Shown piece by piece: positions 58,309-64,000 of a DNA stretch of 64,000 nt. Every line of letters starts with the position of its first letter. Position 1 is the stretch's first letter. Under the pieces are notes generated by a model that saw nothing but the letters and a program-made list of their open reading frames with translations, did not search any database and was not told where the DNA came from. The translations under genes and the position numbers were made by a program. Source of the stretch: Thuidium tamariscinum. Taxonomy: Eukaryota; Streptophyta; Bryopsida; Hypnales; Thuidiaceae. The DNA lies in contig OX344758.2 of NCBI GenBank assembly GCA_947034885.2, positions 24,021,067 through 24,085,066 of the forward strand, written 5' to 3'.

Positions 58309-59140
58309 CACAAAATAGTAAAGGTGTTTTTTGCATTCACCCCCATGGAGAGTTCAAAGCTTTGTTGTCTTAGCAAGATCCACTAATATCACTCCTAAAT
58401 CAAGACAAGGTTATTGTAGGCAAGGTTGTCCTAGGATTTATGTAAACACTAGGAAATTAATATATATCCTTGTTATAGACAATCAAAATTCTCAAATTAA
58501 ATGCCCAATTAAGACTTTTCACCCTAAGTGGATTCAAAGTTTTGCTATAGATTCTAATTTTGATAGACCATTAAGTCTTTTGACCCTTAGGAGGCTTAAA
58601 ATTTTGTCGGCCCGATAAGACCCACTAATACCACTTGCAAATCAAGTGAACATTCGTGTAAGCAAGGTAGTCCTAAGACACAACTAAACACCAAGGAATT
58701 AGCATAGACCCTTGTTAATAGACACTCAAAGCTTTCAAAGTAAAGGCTCTCTAAAGTAGCATTGCCAAGTCATGTAGAGACTTACTCTACGGTGCAATAG
58801 TATACAAGATGAACTTGACTTTATATTTTGTAGGACTCCCAACAAGACTTTAATTCAAAGTAATTCAATAAGGTTAGTAATCAATGCCACATCAAAGAGA
58901 GACCTCAATAGAACTTGAGTCAAGTCTTGAAATAAGTCTTTCAAATTAGAGCTATCTAAAGCAACATTACTAAGTTATATGGGAAATTATTCTAAAGTTA
59001 ATACACTTGAAAGTGAACTTGATTCTACAAAGTCAATAGAACTGCCAACAAATAAGACTTTGACTCAAAGTAACTCAACAAGGTTAGTAGTGAGTGCAAA
59101 ATAAAAAAGAAAGACCTCAATAGAACTTAACTCAACAAGG

Positions 59141-60071
59141 TTAACCCCTAAAGGCCCACGGCTATTTTTCAACCCAAAACCACTCAAAACTGCCATTTCT
59201 GCTCCATTCATCCATGAAGAACAAAAAAACTAAAATTTTAGAATCTAACCATAGGATCTTGTACTTTACTTAACTAAGATCATGTGGTGAAAATTTCATG
59301 AAGTTTGACCGTATAGATAGGAAGATATGAGCATTCAAAGTTGGAAAACAAAGTTTTTTTAAACTCTAGTTTGCAACTTCAAATGACTTTGTCCTCCATT
59401 TATGTAATTTTTTTGCACTACGGACCTTGAATTTAAATTTTTTTCTATTGAGAAATTGAGCTAAGAGATTAGGAAAAAAAATTCACAAAATAAAGACTTT
59501 TTTTTCATTCTTTAAAAAATTGTCAAGTAGATGTAGGTCCAAGATTGAAAGAAAAACTAAATTGCAAATATCTCATAGATGGAATCAAAACACAATAATC
59601 CCAATGGTGAGATTGTTCTAACAAACAAAATCAACCTTGTCCAACAATTTTTTTTGAAAAATTGTGAAAATTGCATTCACAAATGAATCCTATAAGTTAT
59701 TTTTTCAAGAAGATGCTTAGATTGCCCGAAAAACAAGATTGTTCATAACTTTCACATTACTAATCCAAATGGAATGAATCAAAGCTTCACTTGTAGACAA
59801 AAATAAAATCTATAAGAAAAAAAAATTAATTTTTAAATTTTGAAGTTTTTGTAGATTTTTTTTTCTGCCCGGCGACATGAAAATTATGTTTAAGATGGCA
59901 TAACTTTTGCTCCCGGTCACCAATTGAAAAAAAAATAATATTCCCACAGAGCTAATCAGTTTTTCTATCTTACGTAAAAATTTCAAGAAAATTCATTAAA
60001 AATTGAAGTCACAAATACCTGCCCGAATTCTTAAAGTCCCCCAAGGGGACTCTTGGGCCTTTAGGGGTTAA
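59141..60071 (+). mobile_element. TTAA-type (piggyBac-like) MITE, 930-bp subfamily, young copy B
   Basis: Same 18-bp ends and same 931-bp length as 43421-44351, with about ten substitutions between them and no length change. The flanks (CTCAACAAGG left, TAACTACATC right) are unrelated to those of copy A, so this is transposition and not a segmental duplication. It is inserted into the tandem repeat field and is non-coding. Confidence 0.9.
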
Positions 60072-60560
60072 TAACTACATCAATAAACCTCCAATACCTC
60101 ATACAAGAGGTTAAGATCACAAACATCAATGGACACATGCAAGGAGGGCTCTCAAACCTCCAAAACGTGAAAAAATCCCAACTCCAACAACAACAAAGGC
60201 CTTAAACAGACAACTAAAACTTTTTAACCCACAGGAGGTTCAAAGCTTTGCCATCTTAATAGGACTTGTAATAATAGGGGACTTGAAAGCTTTGGTTCCA
60301 ATACAAGTCACTCTATAGGACACAACAATAAGACTCAAAAACACATGGACCAAAACTCTTTGATATAGAGAGCATTTAAAGTTTTGCCATCCTAGCAAGA
60401 CCTATAGTATTAGGAGACTTGAGAGCTTTGGTTCCACTACAAAGTCACTCCATAGAACTTGACAACAAGACTCAAAAACACATGGACCAAAACTCTTTGA
60501 TACAGAGGGCAATCAAAGCTTTGTCATCCTAGCAAGACTTCAAGATTTCTAGATAGAAAA

Positions 60561-62690
60561 AGAAAGAAGGTAGGAAGAAGAGGGAGGAGAGGGGGAGGAA
60601 TACTTTGAGTGAGTATAAAAAGGTGCTCATCCTTATACTAGGCGATTCTAACTCCACCTTTGAGTTAGAACCTAATATACGGGTTCTGTTGGCAAATTTA
60701 AGTACTAGATTCTAGAGTGATCAAAGTAATCACCTTCCTAGAAATACACACTCAAATGATGTGATTTATTCCTAAAAAAGTTGAAAAAATAACTAAAAAG
60801 TGTAAAAGTTAGTTTGGTTTATGGGTTAATGGTTAGCTAATCGAATGTCAAAGTTTATGGATTCTAATCAAAGTTTTATCTAATTCTATCTCTAGATCTT
60901 ATTTTAAGGTTTCTAAAATGGTGAAATAAGTGAAATTTGAAAATTCCCTTCAAAAGCTATGAAAGAATGAAAAAAAACCCTAAAAAGGCTTTAGAACTTC
61001 ATCCATTGTTTAAAAATAGCAAATTAGGTTGATTTTATTCCAAATTTTATCCCTGAGATCTTAGTGAACTCTAGGTTTATATTTAATTTTACTGTTGATT
61101 TTGGGCTATTTTGGAAAAAAATCATCCAAATGAGTTCTAACTTCATCCATTGATATCTCGCTAAAAAATGAATGATTTATTGAAATGGAGAATGTTTTTA
61201 TAATCCTATTTAGATTCTCTAAAAGATTATTTATTAGAATATTCCTTGGGTCTTTTCCTCAAATTCTTAGTTAAAAGATTGTTTTATTTAATCTAATGGC
61301 GAGTTTAATCTAAATTATTATTTTTAGATAGTTCAAAGAGTTTAAGTGAAAATTAAGAAATTTTCTTTCCAACAAAGTAAAAAAGAAAAAATTTTAAATT
61401 CTAACGAAAAAGTTATCAATGGATGAGGTTTTGGTTTAAAATTTAGTGAATAAAACTTCATCCATAAATTACTTGTAATCTAAACAAGTGTTTAAGTTCC
61501 TAATTATTCTAAAACTTCTAAATCCTATCAAGATTTTAAGATTCCTTTATTTTATGCCTTTGGATGAAAATATCAATTTTTCATCCAAATTTCCAATAAA
61601 GTTCATTCAATTGTTAAAGGTTCAAGTTTTAATGGTTTTCTAAGGAAAAATCTAATTTTTATTTTTTTAAGGCTATTTTTTAATTTTTAAAGTCTAAATC
61701 GAATCAATCAAATTAAATTAAATTAAATCAAATCTTTAAAGATACTATCTCCTAATTGTTTTATCGATTCCCTCCATTAGTTTAATGTTTAAATCAAATG
61801 AAATCAAATGAAATTGTCAAAGATACTATTCCCTAATTGTTTTATCGATTCTCTCCATTAGTTTAATATTAAATTATTAGTTTTATCTTCTTCTATTTGT
61901 TTTATTAGGCCTAATAAGACAACAAATGATGACTAGCCTAGTTTACTATTTCTAATAGAAACAAAACTAAATACTAAACAACAAACTAATGAATAGTAAA
62001 AGAATCAAATCAAATCAAATCGCATGGCCTTACCTAAATCAAATGCAAATATTCTCACAAAATATCTTCCAATCCCCTTCTTCCAACACTCTAAATTTTC
62101 AAACTTCAGATTCCCTTGTTCATTTGGTTGTTAGGATTTGATAGTTTGATGTGAAAGACTTGCAAGTTTGAGGGCATTAGATTCAATTAGGTGAGTATTG
62201 ATGGCATGTTTCAAAGCTTAAATCAAATGTAATCAAATGTTATGGATGGTTGTATATATGGATGGCTTGGATTCAAATGAATTGAGTAGAATTTTGGCTC
62301 TAGCTTTGGCTCCTTGTTTGTTGCTCTGATTCTCCTAATTGCTCAAGTCTAATCAATCACACCTCCAAATTGCTTCTTTTTCTTCACAGAGTTTGGATTT
62401 TCAATCACTCTGATTTCCTTAGTCAATTTTCAACACAGTTAGGACCTTACTCCTATCTTGAGACCTTAGTTTATGAATTGAAACTTTAGTTAGCTTAGAA
62501 CATATTGTACTAAAGAATATTTCTCATAAATTTTAGAATCAACAAAGTCAAAAGCTTCGCCGTGTAGGGGTAACCATAGATTTTAACGGTTGATATTAAA
62601 GAAATAAAAAAATTAAAGAGCTATACCTCCGCTGTACAGGGGCAATCCCAAGTACAACATTCACAATTTAGTATTCTAAGAATTTAGGCA
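60561..62690. other. AT-rich non-coding sequence, likely retroelement debris
   Basis: A purine-rich tract (GGAAGAAGAGGGAGGAGAGG, 60572-60600) is followed by a TATA-like GTATAAAAAGG at 60615. After that the sequence is AT-rich, with (AATTA)n and (AAATC)n runs near 61705-61735 and 62005-62020. No gene was recognised. The purine tract plus TATA resembles an LTR promoter, but no borders could be set. Confidence 0.35.
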
Positions 62691-62691
62691 C

Positions 62692-62925
62692 AGAAGGAGG
62701 TACACATGATAGTATTTAACTGAACTTCTACTAGAAAATATCTTAGAATGTCTACAAAAATTAATATTTCAAGATCTAAAAGCCAAAGGAGGTACACATG
62801 ACAGTGTTTAACCGAACTTTAACACTAGATACTCAAAATTTCCACAAACACTTAGTATTTTAAAACTTAGAAACCAAAGGAGGTACATTCAACAATGTTT
62901 AACCGAACTTTGGTACTAAAATCTT
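62692..62925. repeat. Tandem repeat, ~91-bp unit, three copies
   Basis: AAAGGAGGTACACATGACAG followed by GTTTAACCGAACTTT is present at about 62695, 62787 and 62877, the outer copies with several changes. The intervening sequence repeats at lower identity (TTAGTATTT / CTCAAAATTT). Confidence 0.7.
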
Positions 62926-63756
62926 AAAATTTTCATATAGTAGCCAAATAAGAATTTGAACCTTAGCCTTTAATACAAAAGTAGAAAATAAGAATCAATT
63001 GAAGGAGCCCTAAGCTAAAAAAAATTATTCAAAGCTCAACAAAATAAAAAATAAAAAAATAGGCCAAGATCTTTAGTCCAAGAAGTGCTCCGACCACATT
63101 GGTAGCACAAAACCAAGAGAAAAAGAAAAAAGTGTTCGTATGCAAAAAATGAGGGCATTATCAACCTCGAGAGGGGCCCTTATATATTTGTTTTTGGGCC
63201 CTCCTTGGTAAGTTCCCAATAAAAACACTTTGTTATTTTCCCCCTAATCTACCCTAATTGTAATTTCAAAAGAATACTTGTTTAATGGTAGAAAACTCTA
63301 AAATTCTCCCCATTTAGCTAATAAAATCTTGGCCAAATCAAATCCAAGATCTTAACTAAAGATATTTTGAAATTAACCCTAATCTACCTAAATATTTTGC
63401 AAATTAACCAAAATTTATTTTGAAAATTGCCTTTCTTTAGTCCAAAGATGTCTTTTTACACAAGAAAGAGATCTTGACCAAATTCAATCTTTGATTTTCC
63501 AAAAGGTATTTCCAAATTCACTTCTAATTAACTGCAATTGACGAATAGAAAGTCAAACTAAGAGTTGACCCTCTCTATCTTTTATGGAATAACTCGAAAC
63601 GGAAATCCATCTACGCCATTGTCTTTAGAAGACCCCAATTAGTCTAAGGGACCCCTTACCCTTCACTTCTAAGCCATTTGTGAGTACAAATTGGAATTAT
63701 AGTAACTCCAATTAAAAGTTAAAAATTTAACTTTTGAAATTTGCACTTTTTGATGA
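62926..63756. repeat. Long dispersed repeat, LTR-like, copy c (partial)
   Basis: GGGGCCCTTATATATTTG..GGGCCCTCC near 63173-63212 matches the promoter-like segment of 27861-29300. CCATTGTCTTTAGAAGACCC near 63617 matches its downstream part. It is non-coding and partial, same orientation as copy a. Confidence 0.4.
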
Positions 63757-64000
63757 ATCTATTAGGCTCAGCCTTTTTTTTCCGGCACCGTGTGGCCAGA
63801 TTGCACCATTTCAATATAATGTCTTTTTTTCGACATATAAAAGGAACTTTTTTTCGCTATAAATTTTCTAGTTTTCTTTAAAATATTGATGAAGTTGCCA
63901 AATTTGGATGAAAAAGTGTATGAATATCATGGAAAAGTGTTTTTAAGTCCAAAAGATGGATGAATGTAAAAATACAATGCTTCGCCAAATTTGAAGTGAT
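63757..64000. mobile_element. Mutator-like MITE, second family, partial at the window edge
   Basis: The start AGCCTTTTTTTTTCCGGCAC and GCACCATTTCAATATAATG correspond to the inverse of the right half of 49173-49453. ACAATGCTTCGCCAAATTTG matches the inverse of its left half. The far end lies beyond the window. Confidence 0.65.

Larger units (their letters stand above)
56472..58347. mobile_element. Foldback-family element carrying a second element
   Basis: The left end CCATGGGTGAATGCAAGAAA and right end (inverse) CCATGGGGGTGAATGCAAAA match the termini of 25993-27075. The right-hand GGTGTGACACAAAATAACAA matches that element's GGTGTGACAAAACACAACAA. Without the inserted 1.14-kb element it would be about 730 bp. 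It is non-coding. Confidence 0.7.
56385..60560. repeat. Degenerate tandem repeat field interrupted by transposons
   Basis: The phrase TTCAAAGCTTTGCCATCTTA, AAGACTTTT-ACCC-AGGAGG and ACACCAAGGAATTAGCATAGACCCTTGTT-like words recur at about 56390, 58355, 58510, 58590, 60220, 60370 and 60510. The clearest tandem is a ~150-bp unit at about 60280-60540 (AAAACACATGGACCAAAACT twice). The field is split by insertions at 56472-58347 and 59141-60071. No coding sequence was seen. It may be an old satellite or internal repeats of a retroelement. Confidence 0.55.

Noticed and set aside
43421-60071. Segmental duplication as the cause of the 931-bp repeats
   Set aside because: Homology stops exactly at TTAA on both sides of both copies and the flanks are unrelated.
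1-64000. CRISPR arrays, operons, ribosome binding sites, phage genes
   Set aside because: The window is plant nuclear DNA; repeats are transposon-type with inverted ends, not regularly spaced direct repeats with unique spacers.

Overview
This is nuclear DNA from a land plant, and the features point to a non-flowering one (bryophyte or lycophyte grade), although the sequence does not fix the species. Two islands of balanced base composition carry intact plant genes. They sit in AT-rich DNA (roughly 30% GC by eye) that is almost entirely transposable-element debris. The genes have plant hallmarks: a plastid folate carrier (FOLT1 type), a spliced nepenthesin-like aspartic protease with a GPI signal, CT-rich leaders, and degraded plant acyl-CoA oxidase and WRKY sequences. 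No rRNA, tRNA, CRISPR, operon or organellar gene was seen.

Layout. 0-7 kb: repeats, including a 2.4-kb long-inverted-repeat element and an old decayed coding stretch of unknown family. 7-12.6 kb: genic island with the single-exon folate carrier at 7982-8923 (+), a small MITE in its promoter, and two unproven open frames downstream. 12.6-17.5 kb: AT-rich repeats. 17.8-19.8 kb: acyl-CoA oxidase pseudogene (-). 20-33 kb: TTAA-flanked elements, a WRKY-like relic near 24.1 kb, a 1.1-kb near-perfect palindrome, and LTR-like debris. 33-38.8 kb: second genic island with a 10-exon aspartic protease (+). My splice model joins to exactly 1500 coding bases (499 residues). 39-64 kb: nested transposons, foldbacks, tandem repeats and LTR-like debris.

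The two intact genes are 25 kb apart, belong to different pathways (folate supply to plastids; cell-surface proteolysis) and show no shared regulation.

The most unusual content is a family of ten or so non-autonomous elements. They begin TTAACCCCTAAA, end with its inverse, and duplicate only TTAA, which is the signature of piggyBac-type transposition. Two copies, 931 bp each and exactly 15,720 bp apart, differ at about ten positions, so the family moved recently. Other families with readable target duplications are a Mutator-like MITE (10-bp duplications, four copies), a TA-flanked ~300-bp MITE (six copies), a CACTA-like MITE and a Harbinger-like MITE (TTA). Several are nested, so their relative ages can be read directly.
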